This document shows, piece after piece, positions 1-7,973 of a stretch of 64,000 nt of DNA; the first letter of the stretch is position 1, and each line of letters opens with the position of its first letter. The translations under genes and the position numbers were made by a program. The stretch covers positions 310,001 to 374,000 of the forward strand of contig CAYMZZ010000003.1 in the NCBI GenBank assembly GCA_964395095.1, in the 5' to 3' direction. Below the pieces are notes generated by a model, which was not told where the DNA came from, made no database searches, and saw only the letters and a program-made list of their open reading frames with translations. The DNA comes from CAYMZZ01 sp964395095. Its GTDB lineage: Bacteria > Bacteroidota > Bacteroidia > Chitinophagales > Chitinophagaceae.

Positions 1-184
1 GAGGCTGAATATAAATGATCCGGTTCTTGCACGATATTCTATGGGAAACAGCAGTATTGACTGATCTTTAATCAAGTCCATTTCACAGCGTAAAATCCAA
101 ACCCGTCACTCACTACTTAAAACTTAAAACTTAAAACTTACAACCTAAAACTTCTTATATTCGGTAACACAAAACAAACTTGCC
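1..184. repeat. Intergenic leader with TTTTAAG-family arm
   Basis: No gene is seen in the first 184 bases. From about 112 to 172 the sequence is a run of ACTTAAAAC-type words ending just before the start codon at 185. It is the right arm of the intergenic word array that recurs throughout the window; its left partner, if any, lies upstream of the window. Confidence 0.6.
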
Positions 185-589
185 ATGATCAAATTATCGG
201 AACTCAAGCACGGCGATATTATCGCTGTGCAGGACGAAGACGTTCAACGGGAAGGTACTGTTGTAAAAGTAAGTATGGAGCAACACCAGGCCCTCGTGGA
301 TAATGGAATTCAGGAATTCTGGTATAGTGTGGAAGATATGTTTCCCATTCCGCTCGATGAAAGCCAGTTGATGAAGCTGGGATTTACCAAAGAGGACCTG
401 GATGGGGGCAACAAATACAAAAAGGATAGCTTTCGGCTGGTGACTCCCCGGGCCGGCGATTTTTCCAATATTGAAATGTGGTGGCGCGAAGACCGGCGGC
501 ATTTCAGTTTCCCGATTTCGGTACATGAGCTGCAGAACCTGCACCTTTCCATGACCAAAGTGCCGCTGGAGAAACCGGCGCATGCGTGA
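185..589 (+). CDS. Conserved Bacteroidota protein of a phage-associated family
   Basis: A soluble 134-residue protein with no signal peptide or membrane segment. Its layout (N-terminal SELKHGD, middle IPLDESQLMKLGF, C-terminal HELQNLHLSMT) resembles a small family I recall from Bacteroidota phages and prophages, whose members read IPLTEEWLLKFGF and VHQLQNLYFALTG. The role of that family is unknown to me. No phage neighbours are present, so it looks like a domesticated or orphan copy. It stands alone between an intergenic word array and a possible structured RNA, and the downstream word array begins close to its stop codon. Coding is well supported; family membership rests on memory of motifs only. 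Confidence 0.65.
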   Translation: MIKLSELKHGDIIAVQDEDVQREGTVVKVSMEQHQALVDNGIQEFWYSVEDMFPIPLDESQLMKLGFTKEDLDGGNKYKKDSFRLVTPRAGDFSNIEMWWREDRRHFSFPISVHELQNLHLSMTKVPLEKPAHA

Positions 590-640
590 GAGGGAAGTAT
601 TAAGTAGTAAGTTTTAAGTTTTAGGTTGCTGCTGTGATAG

Positions 641-760
641 TTAGGCAGGAAAAGCTGCCGGCAAGGCATCCCTTTAAGGAGGAATCCATGCAGGGCATGC
701 CATATCTTCGGGCTGTGTACCGTTTTTCCGCTTAGGAGGAACTGCTTTCCGAAAGCCTAA
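641..760 (+). ncRNA. Candidate structured RNA upstream of infA
   Basis: The 293-base gap before infA contains a GC-rich block with no reading frame. Its ends pair: TTAGGC (641-646) with GCCTAA (755-760), continued by GGAAAAGC (648-655) with GCTTTCC (744-750). Inside are an internal hairpin at 687-699 and short palindromes. A perfect 14-base palindrome follows (758-771), then a strong terminator (795-823). A closing stem, open middle and terminator would suit an independent small RNA of the 6S type, but I cannot match it to a known family. A leader for infA is less likely because a terminator and a fresh promoter lie between. Confidence 0.3.
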
Positions 761-794
761 TCAATTGATTATCAGCAACATTCTCATAGTTCCT

Positions 795-823
795 AAATAT
801 AGCCCCCGCCGGGGGCTATATTT
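795..823 (+). terminator. Terminator before infA
   Basis: A perfect 13-bp stem (795-807 with 811-823) around a GCC loop, with a core of five G:C pairs plus flanks, followed by a T-run at 832-837. It closes whatever is transcribed upstream (the 134-residue gene and/or the candidate RNA) and insulates the infA promoter. Confidence 0.8.
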
Positions 824-858
824 ATAGGGAGTTTTTTCTTTTTTCGCAGCGAGACGCT

Positions 859-866
859 TATCTTTG
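859..866 (+). promoter_or_regulatory. Bacteroidota-type promoter of the infA-rplQ operon
   Basis: TATCTTTG matches the -7 consensus TAnnTTTG of the Bacteroidota primary sigma factor. It ends 16 bases before the infA start codon; a T-rich tract about 20 bases upstream is in the -33 position. This predicts that the ribosomal cluster starts its own transcript here. Confidence 0.7.
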
Positions 867-882
867 CACCCCTAAATTTTGT

Positions 883-1101
883 ATGTCGAAACAACCCCTT
901 ATAAAACAGGATGGTATCATCCTCGAGGCCCTTTCAAATGCCATGTTCCGCGTGAAGCTGGAAAATGGGCACGAAATTCTGGCCACGATATCGGGTAAGA
1001 TGCGGATGCACTATATCCGTATTCTCCCGGGTGATAAAGTGGGCGTGGAATTGTCGCCGTATGACCTGACAAGAGGAAGAATCAATTTCAGATACAAATA
1101 A
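883..1101 (+). CDS. infA: Translation initiation factor IF-1
   Basis: A 72-residue protein of the expected IF-1 length with an S1-like OB fold: the IILEALSNAMFRVKLENGH start, KMRMHYIRILPGDKV middle and SPYDLTRGRINFRYK end are diagnostic. IF-1 occupies the ribosomal A site during initiation with IF-2 and IF-3. It heads a cluster with rpmJ, rpsM, rpsK, rpsD, rpoA and rplQ. Unlike the usual order, no secY or map precedes it, so the cluster has been separated from the rest of spc and is driven by its own promoter at 859-866. Confidence 0.97.
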   Translation: MSKQPLIKQDGIILEALSNAMFRVKLENGHEILATISGKMRMHYIRILPGDKVGVELSPYDLTRGRINFRYK

Positions 1102-1148
1102 TTTAACAAGGAGTGGAAGCGGGGCTTCTGCTGAAAAAGGAAAACTAT

Positions 1149-1265
1149 ATGAAAGTAAGAGCGTCCATCAAAAAAAGAAGTGCAGACTGCAAGATCGTAC
1201 GTCGTAAGGGCAAGCTGTACGTGATCAACAAGAAGAATCCCCGCTATAAGCAGCGCCAGGGATAA
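1149..1265 (+). CDS. rpmJ: 50S ribosomal protein L36 (zinc-ligand-poor form)
   Basis: A 38-residue frame starting ATG at 1149 and ending TAA at 1263-1265. It begins MKVRASIKKR and ends PRYKQRQG, the L36 signature. Of the four zinc ligands of the classical form (Cys11, Cys14, Cys27, His33) only Cys14 remains; the others are Ser, Asn and Tyr. This is the C-minus type, to my knowledge normal in Bacteroidota. L36 binds 23S rRNA. Position between infA and rpsM is the standard order. Confidence 0.96.
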   Translation: MKVRASIKKRSADCKIVRRKGKLYVINKKNPRYKQRQG

Positions 1266-1329
1266 GATCAGCTCGCAGCCAATGGACTGCGTTCATCAAT
1301 GTATTATACAATAAAAACAAAGGAATAAT

Positions 1330-1710
1330 ATGGCACGTATTGCCGGTGTTGACTTACCTAAAAACAAAAGGGGAGAAATTGGCCTGACCTATATCTATGG
1401 TATTGGCCCCTCTACTGCTAAGTACATTCTTGACAAGAATAATATCGACCGTAGCAAGAAGGTACATGAGTGGCATGATGAAGACCTGAACGCCATCCGT
1501 AATACCATTACGGAAGAGTTCAAGGTAGAAGGCCAGTTGCGTTCTGAGGTGCAAATGAGCATCAAACGCCTGCTGGATATCGCCTGCTACCGTGGTCTGC
1601 GCCACCGTAAAGGTCTGCCGGTACGTGGCCAGCGCACCAAAACCAATAGCCGCACCCGTAAGGGCAAGCGTAAAACGGTTGCTGGTAAGAAGAAAGCGAC
1701 GAAGAAGTAA
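1330..1710 (+). CDS. rpsM: 30S ribosomal protein S13
   Basis: A 126-residue S13. The start MARIAGVDLPKNKRGEIGLTY, the YGIG...A helix-turn region and the basic C-terminal tail (GLPVRGQRTKTNSRT followed by a Lys/Arg run) are all typical. S13 sits in the 30S head and contacts P-site tRNA and the 50S subunit. It is separated from rpsK by an unusual 209-base gap holding a long inverted word array. Confidence 0.97.
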   Translation: MARIAGVDLPKNKRGEIGLTYIYGIGPSTAKYILDKNNIDRSKKVHEWHDEDLNAIRNTITEEFKVEGQLRSEVQMSIKRLLDIACYRGLRHRKGLPVRGQRTKTNSRTRKGKRKTVAGKKKATKK

Positions 1711-1711
1711 G

Positions 1712-1806
1712 GTTATAAGTTATAAGTTATAAGTTTTAAGTAATAAGTTCTGAATCTTACACTTAAAACCTAAAACTTAAAACTTATAACTTAAAACTTA
1801 TAACTC
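1712..1806. repeat. Facing TTTTAAG word arms between rpsM and rpsK
   Basis: Right after the rpsM stop the sequence reads repeated TTATAAG/TTTTAAG words, then a short loop (about 1750), then the complementary ACTTAAAAC/ACTTATAAC words to about 1806. The two arms could pair into a hairpin of over 30 bp in the operon transcript. No gene lies in it. The same design recurs at 2328-2448, 3165-3330, 35846-35980, 47781-47908 and 49356-49500. Confidence 0.8.
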
Positions 1807-1919
1807 AAATAATGCACCATAAAACCTGAATCAATCGCGGATACCCGGTGCAGGTGGAGGGTTGGTTCATACCGTGAAAACGGTACTTTTTAAAACAGAA
1901 GATTACCTCAGTATTCAAA

Positions 1920-2327
1920 ATGGCTAAAGCACAAAACCAGGGCGGCGCAAAAGCGGCCGCCAAGAAAAGAGTAGTAAAAGTGGACTCCTATGGCGATGCC
2001 CATATCTCCGCTACTTTCAACAACATTATCATCAGCCTCACCAACAAGACCGGCCAGGTAATTTCCTGGAGCAGCGCTGGCAAAATGGGATTCCGTGGTT
2101 CCAAGAAGAACACTCCCTATGCCGCCCAAATGGCTGCCAGTGATGCCGCCAAAACGGCCCTGGATGCTGGTCTGAAAAGAGTTGACGTTTACGTGAAAGG
2201 TCCCGGTTCCGGTCGCGAAGGAGCTATCCGCTCCCTGAGCCAAAGCGGTCTGGAGATCGTAATGATAAAGGATGTGACGCCTCTGCCGCACAACGGCTGC
2301 CGTCCTCCGAAGAAGAGAAGGGTTTAA
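1920..2327 (+). CDS. rpsK: 30S ribosomal protein S11
   Basis: A 135-residue S11. After an Ala/Lys-rich N-terminus (to about residue 18) come GDAHISATFNNIIISLT, the SAGKMGFRGSKKNTPYAAQ block, VYVKGPGSGRE and the C-terminal TPLPHNGCRPPKKRRV, all hallmark S11 segments. It forms part of the 30S platform at the mRNA exit. Sits in the usual place between rpsM and rpsD. Confidence 0.97.
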   Translation: MAKAQNQGGAKAAAKKRVVKVDSYGDAHISATFNNIIISLTNKTGQVISWSSAGKMGFRGSKKNTPYAAQMAASDAAKTALDAGLKRVDVYVKGPGSGREGAIRSLSQSGLEIVMIKDVTPLPHNGCRPPKKRRV

Positions 2328-2448
2328 GAAGTTTAATGTTTTAAGTTGTAAGTTATAAGTTATTGGTTAGCGAAAATGTATCGTTTCAATTTGCTACAAA
2401 GCACTCAATACTTATCACTTAAAACTTAAAACTTAAAACTTACAACTC
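2328..2448. repeat. Facing TTTTAAG word arms between rpsK and rpsD
   Basis: Left arm of TTTTAAG/TTGTAAG words immediately after the rpsK stop, a loop of roughly 45 bases, then a right arm of ACTTAAAAC words. Same architecture as the rpsM-rpsK element but with a different loop sequence. Confidence 0.75.
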
Positions 2449-2554
2449 CGCATAATTCGTTTCATTTCATAAAAGGGCGCGCGATTTATTTTTTTCAAGA
2501 CTTTTTACCGATCGTTGCGCCGGTTTCTAAAAAAGTCTAAATGAAAGTTTAATT

Positions 2555-3160
2555 ATGGCACGTTACAATGGTCCAAAGACCAAAATCTCCCGAATTTTTG
2601 GAGAGCCTATTTTAGGTAATGGAAAATGGTTGGGTAAGAACAGCAACCCTCCCGGTCAGCACGGTGAAAAACGCAAGCGTAAAACCCTGGGCGAATACGC
2701 CCTGCAGTTGCGCGAAAAGCAGAAAGCCAAGTACACTTATGGCATCCTGGAAAAGCAATTCCGCAAAACTTTTGAGGAAGCTTCCCGCCGTAAAGGTGTA
2801 ACAGGTGAGAACCTGATCAAACTGCTCGAAGCGCGTCTGGATAATACGGTATTCCGTATGGGTATCGCGCCTTCACGTCCTGCAGCCCGCCAGTTGGTAA
2901 GCCACAAACACATCGAAGTAAACGGACAGGTGGTGAATGTACCCTCCTTCCAGTTGAAACCCGGTGATGTGGTAACCATCAAGGAAGGCAGCAAAGAGCG
3001 CAGCTCTATCACCAGTGTCGTACGCGCCAAGAACCCCAAGTTTAGTTGGCTCGACTGGAATGAAACTGAATTCAAAGGCACATTCATCACCTGGCCCGAA
3101 AGGGAAAGCGTTCCTGAGAACATCAAGGAGCAGTTGATTGTGGAATTGTATTCGAAGTAA
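2555..3160 (+). CDS. rpsD: 30S ribosomal protein S4
   Basis: A 201-residue S4 of normal length. The N-terminus MARYNGPKTKISRIFGEPI lacks the zinc-binding cysteines of some homologues. The middle holds the S4 RNA-binding domain (ENLIKLLEARLDNTVFRMG, RQLVSHKHIEVNG, about residues 88-150). S4 is a primary 16S rRNA binder that nucleates 30S assembly and in many bacteria represses its own operon. A 227-base gap upstream carries an intergenic word array. Confidence 0.97.
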   Translation: MARYNGPKTKISRIFGEPILGNGKWLGKNSNPPGQHGEKRKRKTLGEYALQLREKQKAKYTYGILEKQFRKTFEEASRRKGVTGENLIKLLEARLDNTVFRMGIAPSRPAARQLVSHKHIEVNGQVVNVPSFQLKPGDVVTIKEGSKERSSITSVVRAKNPKFSWLDWNETEFKGTFITWPERESVPENIKEQLIVELYSK

Positions 3161-3164
3161 GGGG

Positions 3165-3330
3165 GCTTTGAGTTATAAGTTTTAAGTTATAAGTATTAAG
3201 TTGAAATGGACTTAATACTTAACGATTCCAATGAGTCTGAAAAGATAAAGACCTGATAGTTCAGGTCGGTTTTTAAGCTCATCGAATAAAAGAAAAAACT
3301 TATAACTTAACACTTACTACTTACAACTAA
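3165..3330. repeat. TTTTAAG word arms enclosing a terminator-like hairpin
   Basis: Between rpsD and rpoA: a left arm of TTATAAG/TTTTAAG words (about 3170-3200), a loop that contains the hairpin at 3250-3267, and a right arm of ACTTATAAC/ACTTAACAC words (about 3298-3328). Confidence 0.7.
3250..3273 (+). terminator. Terminator-like hairpin between rpsD and rpoA
   Basis: GACCTGA (3250-3256) pairs with TCAGGTC (3261-3267) around a TAGT loop and is followed by GGTTTTT. It has the form of a short intrinsic terminator inside the alpha operon and could lower rpoA and rplQ transcription relative to the ribosomal genes upstream. Whether it acts is unknown. Confidence 0.5.
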
Positions 3331-3359
3331 CCTGGTACCTAAAATTTAAAGCAAACAAT

Positions 3360-4361
3360 ATGGCAATCCTGAATTTCCAAAAGCCTGACAAAATCATCCT
3401 GCAAAAGGCTACGGATTTTGAAGCACAATTTGAATTCCGTCCCCTCGAACCTGGTTATGGTGTTACTATCGGTAACGCGCTGCGCCGGGTATTGCTGAGC
3501 TCCCTGGAGGGTTATGCAATTGTGGGTGTGAAAATTGATGGCGTGGATCATGAATTCGCTACCATGAAAGGAGTAAGCGAAGATGTGGTGGAAATTTTCC
3601 TGAACCTGAAACAGGTTCGCTTCAAGAAGATTGTTGATCATGAAGTGGCCAGCGAGAAGATTCTCCTGTCGCTGAAAAATAAAACGGAGTTCACGGCCGG
3701 TATGATTGGTGAAGGTACACATGCCTTCCAGATCATGAACCCCGACCTGCTGATCTGCACACTCGACAGCTCCGCTAAAATGGACATCGAGCTCACCATT
3801 GGCAAAGGTCGTGGCTATGTTCCCGCAGAAGAAAACAAGCCCAAGGATGCTCCCATGGGTTATATTCCGATCGATTCCATCTTTACGCCCATCAAAAACG
3901 TGAAGTACTCGATTGAGAATACCCGTGTGGAACAACGCACCGACTTCGAAAAGCTGATCATGGAAGTGAGCACCGATGGTACCATCCATCCCGAAGAAGC
4001 AGTGAAGCAGGCTTCACGCATCCTGATCCAGCACCTGATGATCATCACTGATGAGAACATCACTTTCGATAATAAAGAAGAGAAGAAAGAAGACCTGGTA
4101 GATGAGCAAACCCTGCAACTGCGTAAGGTGCTGAAGACGCCGCTGGAAGACCTCGATCTTTCCGTTCGCGCCTTCAATTGCCTGAAAGCCGCCAAGATCA
4201 ATTCGCTGAGCGAACTGGTACAGTACGAGCAGGAAGACCTGATGAAGTTCCGCAACTTCGGTCAGAAATCACTGGCCGAAATCGAGCAGGTACTTACCGA
4301 GCGCGGTCTGTCTTTCGGCATGGACCTCCTGAAGATGGGAGTGGATAAAGACGAACTGTAG
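3360..4361 (+). CDS. rpoA: DNA-directed RNA polymerase subunit alpha
   Basis: A 333-residue alpha subunit. The N-terminal dimerization domain (FEFRPLEPGYGVTIGNALRR followed by the LLSSLEG segment) assembles beta and beta-prime; an acidic linker (about 235-255) leads to the C-terminal domain (residues 260-325: LDLSVRAFNCLKAAKI, KFRNFGQKSLAEIEQVL), which has the helix-hairpin-helix that binds UP-element DNA and activators. Length matches the family. It precedes rplQ as usual. Confidence 0.98.
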   Translation: MAILNFQKPDKIILQKATDFEAQFEFRPLEPGYGVTIGNALRRVLLSSLEGYAIVGVKIDGVDHEFATMKGVSEDVVEIFLNLKQVRFKKIVDHEVASEKILLSLKNKTEFTAGMIGEGTHAFQIMNPDLLICTLDSSAKMDIELTIGKGRGYVPAEENKPKDAPMGYIPIDSIFTPIKNVKYSIENTRVEQRTDFEKLIMEVSTDGTIHPEEAVKQASRILIQHLMIITDENITFDNKEEKKEDLVDEQTLQLRKVLKTPLEDLDLSVRAFNCLKAAKINSLSELVQYEQEDLMKFRNFGQKSLAEIEQVLTERGLSFGMDLLKMGVDKDEL

Positions 4362-4364
4362 AGA

Positions 4365-4436
4365 AAATTTGAGGATTTGAAAATTTGAGAATTTGGGTTC
4401 TATATCCAAATTCTCAAATTCACAAATTCTCAAATT
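4365..4436. repeat. AATTTGAG-word inverted repeat between rpoA and rplQ
   Basis: A second word family. AATTTGAGAATTTGG (4382-4396) pairs perfectly with its complement at 4406-4420 around a 9-base loop; more copies flank it on both sides. Relatives of this word occur at 30820-30850 and about 35258-35300. Confidence 0.75.
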
Positions 4437-4524
4437 AAAAATAGAGTGCTGTTGCACTCCAGGAAAACGGCTGTAATTCCTGACACGGTACAGTCGATTA
4501 TTTAACAACGTCAAACTTTGAACA

Positions 4525-5031
4525 ATGCGTCACGGAGACAAGATCAAAAATTTAAGTCGCACCAAAGCTCATCGCGATGCGCTATTGAGCAACCTGTCCT
4601 GCCAGTTGATCCGCCACAAAAGGATCGTAACCACTTTGGCCAAAGCCAAGGCACTGCGCGTGTATGTGGAGCCCCTGATCACCAAGGGCAAATCCAACAC
4701 CACACACCAGCGTCGGGTGGTATTTAGCTACCTGCAGGATAAGGAAGCCGTTACCGAACTGTTCAGCACTATTGCTGAAAAAGTGGGCGGTCGCCCCGGT
4801 GGTTATACAAGGGTTATCAAGCTGGGTGCACGCCCGGGTGATAACGCGGAAAGAGCCATGATTGAATTGGTTGACTTCAATGAGATCTACGGGAAAGGCA
4901 AGGGTGAGCAGAAAGAAGCTGCGAAGAAAACGCGTCGTGGTCGTGGAGGCGCCAAGAAAGCCGAAACAACTACCGCAACGGAAGCAGCGCCTGAGGCTGA
5001 AGCACCAGCCGCCGAAGCAAAAGCTGAATAA
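4525..5031 (+). CDS. rplQ: 50S ribosomal protein L17 with extended tail
   Basis: Residues 1-115 are classical L17 (MRHGDKIKNLSRTKAHRDALL, HQRRVVFSYLQDKEAV, GGYTRVIKLGARPGDNAERA). The total of 168 residues exceeds the roughly 120 of E. coli because of a C-terminal extension, first Lys/Arg-rich (about 127-145) and then Ala/Glu-rich and acidic to the end, as is common in Bacteroidota. Last gene of the cluster; a strong terminator follows within 20 bases. Confidence 0.96.
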   Translation: MRHGDKIKNLSRTKAHRDALLSNLSCQLIRHKRIVTTLAKAKALRVYVEPLITKGKSNTTHQRRVVFSYLQDKEAVTELFSTIAEKVGGRPGGYTRVIKLGARPGDNAERAMIELVDFNEIYGKGKGEQKEAAKKTRRGRGGAKKAETTTATEAAPEAEAPAAEAKAE

Positions 5032-5050
5032 GACAATTTGCTTTTCATAC

Positions 5051-5081
5051 AAAGCCTTCCGGATTCCGGAAGGCTTTTTTA
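5051..5081 (+). terminator. Terminator after rplQ
   Basis: A perfect 12-bp stem (5051-5062 with 5066-5077), ATT loop, then a T-run. It ends the ribosomal operon, leaving ppc with its own promoter; TAACTTCC at 5108-5115 is a weak -7 candidate. Confidence 0.85.
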
Positions 5082-5239
5082 TTAGCCGTCGGGCGCAAAA
5101 AAATCGCTAACTTCCCTTTCCCGGAGTGAAATGAAACCTTTCTGCTGAGGTCAACAGCCTGTTCATTTTCTCCAACGGAACGATAGTTCCCAACGATTGC
5201 CGGCCAATACCTAAACTTAACCAGACTAAAAGCAAATTC

Positions 5240-7813
5240 ATGAACCAGGCATCCAGCAGGGCCCTGCAGCAGTTTCGCAACGAAGTGGGCATTCGCTTTC
5301 AACTCTACAATAGTCTCTTTACCTCCCTTCCTTTTCATCGTATTGAGAAGACAGGCATCTTACTTTCCCTGCTCTCCAATAATTGTGAAGAAGGGTACAA
5401 GAAAAACCTGAGTCCCATCCGGATTATTGAGGAGTTTTTCTCGAAGCATACCTCCTATGCGAATGAGAAGGAAAAAACGGATTTGCTTTTTCGCTTTGTG
5501 CAATATGTAGAAAGGCAGGTTGTGCTTTTTGATGCGCTGGAAGACGCCACTTTTCGGGAAGTGCATGACCTGAATGGAGTGGGCACCCTTAAACATCTCG
5601 AGTCGGAAGTGATCCAGGAAAATAAACTGGAAGCCCTCACCGAAAAGATGAAGGATTTCTGTATCCGCCTCGTGCTCACCGCTCATCCTACCCAGTTTTA
5701 CCCCGGCTCGGTGCTGGGTATCATCAATGATCTGGCCAAAGCGCTGCGCGACAACAATACCAGCGTGGTAAATACCTATCTGCAACAGTTGGGGAAAACA
5801 CCTTTTTTCAAAAAGCAAAAGCCCACGCCTTACGATGAGGCCGTAAGCCTGATCTGGTACCTGGAAAACGTCTTTTATCCGGCTGCAGGCGCCATCATGG
5901 CTTCCCTGAAATCGCAGTTTCCCGATGCTGTTTCCGACAAGAACCCCGTTATACGAATGGGATTCTGGCCGGGTGGCGACCGCGATGGTAACCCATTTGT
6001 TAGCTCCGATACCACGATGCAGGTGGCCGATGCCCTGCGGGGAAGCATCATCAAGTGCTATTATATGGACGTGCGGAAACTAAAGCGGCGTCTCACTTTT
6101 GCCGGAGTGGAAACCATGCTGGCCGACCTGGAAACCAAATTGTACAACAATATTTTTATTCCGGGGCATAAAACGCATATCACCAGAGAGGAGATTCTGG
6201 AAACGCTCGAAGAGATTAAGCAGATCATCATTTATCAGCATAACGGACTTTTTCTACATCTGGTCACCAACCTGATTCATAAGATTGAAGTTTTCGGATT
6301 GCATTTCGCTTCGCTCGATATTCGTCAGGATAGCAGTGTGCACGGTAAGCTGATGGAGAGCCTGCAGGGAAGCCGGCTTCCCGCCAATTATGACTCACTA
6401 AGCGAGGAGGAGAAGATCGATATCCTTTGCGGGATTGACGGCGAATTGGATCCGGAATCGCTCAGGGACCCCATACACCAGGACAGCATTCGTTCTGTGC
6501 ATGCGGTAAAGGCTATTCAGCAATATAATGGCCCCGAAGGCTGCAACCGATATATCATCAGCCATTGCTGCAGTGCACTCAATGCGATGGAAGTATATGC
6601 GCTATTCCTCTTGGGCGGATGGAAGCCGGAGGAAATGAATGTGGATATCGTTCCACTGTTTGAAACCATCGATGATCTCAAGGACGCGGGAGCTATCATG
6701 AAAAAATTATACACGCATCCCAGGTACCGCGACCACCTGCGCAGGCGCGGCAACCGACAGACCATCATGCTCGGATTTTCCGATGGCACCAAGGATGGCG
6801 GATACCTGATGGCGAACTGGAGTATCTATAAAGCCAAGGAGGAGCTGACAGCTATTTCGCGGCAATACGCGGTGGATGTGGTATTCTTCGACGGACGTGG
6901 AGGTCCTCCCAGTCGCGGCGGTGGTAAAACGCATAAGTTTTATGCCTCCATGGGACCAAATATTTCCAACAAAGAAATTCAGTTGACGATCCAGGGACAA
7001 ACCGTAAGTTCCAATTTTGGCACCCAGGATTCAGCGCGTTACAATATGGAACAGTTGCTGAATGCCGGCATATCGAATGACCTGATCGGTAGCCGCACAT
7101 CTACTTTTGGTGAAGAGGATGAGCAGTTGTTGCAGGAACTGGCCAATGCGGGATATGAAGCGTATAAAGATTTACGGGATCATCCCTTCCTGGCCGATTA
7201 CCTGGTTAACGCGAGCCCGCTGCGTTTCTACAGCGAAACCAATATCGGCAGCCGCCCCGCCAAGCGGGGAGGAGGAACCCAGCTCAAGCTAAAGGACCTG
7301 CGCGCCATTCCCTTTGCTGGAAGCTGGAGCCAGATCAAACAAAATGTACCCGGCTTTTTTGGCGTGGGATCAGCACTCCGGCAAATGGAAGCGTCGGGGA
7401 GAATGGGCGACCTGCAAAAGCTCTATAAAAGCTCCTTGTTCTTTAAAACATTAATCAATAATTGCGAGATGGCCATGATGAAATCCTTTTTTCCGCTCAC
7501 GGCCTACCTGGGACAACATAAACAATACGGCGAATTATGGCAGAAGATTTACGCCGAATATGAGCTGACCAAACAATACCTGCTCAAGCTGACCGGGCAT
7601 ACAGAACTGATGGCCGATTATCCCGTAGATCAGCTATCTATTCAAATGCGGGAACGTATCGTATTGCCCTTGCTGACCATTCAGCAATATGCACTCAGTC
7701 AGATCCGCGAATATGATGAGCAACTGGTGCAGACACCGATGAAGGAAGTATACGAGAAGCTGGCCATGCGTTGTTCGTTCGGCATTATTAATGCCGGTCG
7801 CAACTCCGCCTGA
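5240..7813 (+). CDS. ppc: Phosphoenolpyruvate carboxylase
   Basis: Carboxylates phosphoenolpyruvate with bicarbonate to oxaloacetate, refilling the TCA cycle. At 857 residues it is near the usual 880. Visible active-site blocks: LTAHPTQ with catalytic His149, GFWPGGDRDGNPF (about 240), GFSDGTKDGGYL (about 515), and the glycine loop DGRGGPPSRGGGK (about 552-564). The Gly-rich loop reads PPSR where the E. coli enzyme has SIGR, a variation I take to be normal for this phylum. The protein ends NAGRNSA, close to the usual NTG end. Monocistronic: terminators lie on both sides, and its own TGA is built into the stem of the downstream one. Confidence 0.95.
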   Translation: MNQASSRALQQFRNEVGIRFQLYNSLFTSLPFHRIEKTGILLSLLSNNCEEGYKKNLSPIRIIEEFFSKHTSYANEKEKTDLLFRFVQYVERQVVLFDALEDATFREVHDLNGVGTLKHLESEVIQENKLEALTEKMKDFCIRLVLTAHPTQFYPGSVLGIINDLAKALRDNNTSVVNTYLQQLGKTPFFKKQKPTPYDEAVSLIWYLENVFYPAAGAIMASLKSQFPDAVSDKNPVIRMGFWPGGDRDGNPFVSSDTTMQVADALRGSIIKCYYMDVRKLKRRLTFAGVETMLADLETKLYNNIFIPGHKTHITREEILETLEEIKQIIIYQHNGLFLHLVTNLIHKIEVFGLHFASLDIRQDSSVHGKLMESLQGSRLPANYDSLSEEEKIDILCGIDGELDPESLRDPIHQDSIRSVHAVKAIQQYNGPEGCNRYIISHCCSALNAMEVYALFLLGGWKPEEMNVDIVPLFETIDDLKDAGAIMKKLYTHPRYRDHLRRRGNRQTIMLGFSDGTKDGGYLMANWSIYKAKEELTAISRQYAVDVVFFDGRGGPPSRGGGKTHKFYASMGPNISNKEIQLTIQGQTVSSNFGTQDSARYNMEQLLNAGISNDLIGSRTSTFGEEDEQLLQELANAGYEAYKDLRDHPFLADYLVNASPLRFYSETNIGSRPAKRGGGTQLKLKDLRAIPFAGSWSQIKQNVPGFFGVGSALRQMEASGRMGDLQKLYKSSLFFKTLINNCEMAMMKSFFPLTAYLGQHKQYGELWQKIYAEYELTKQYLLKLTGHTELMADYPVDQLSIQMRERIVLPLLTIQQYALSQIREYDEQLVQTPMKEVYEKLAMRCSFGIINAGRNSA

Positions 7814-7869
7814 TTTTTAAAGATTCAAAGCCTCCACAAAGTGGAGGCTTTGAATCTTTAAAAATCAGG
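7809..7869. terminator. 29-bp perfect hairpin overlapping the ppc stop codon
   Basis: Two perfect 29-base arms (7809-7837 and 7841-7869) around an AAA loop. The ppc stop codon (7811-7813) is inside the left arm. T-rich and A-rich outer segments make it a likely bidirectional terminator between ppc and the convergent SRPBCC gene. Confidence 0.85.
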
Positions 7870-7973
7870 TTACGAAGGGGTGGATGATCGAAACGGGTAT
7901 TCTGGTAAAGTCTTCCATTTTTCCCAGTGCACCCAAAGCGAATAGTTATGCCATCACAGCAAGAACTTCATAA

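Noticed and set aside
185..589. Prophage remnant
   Set aside because: The single gene resembles a phage-associated family, but no other phage gene or attachment site is seen.
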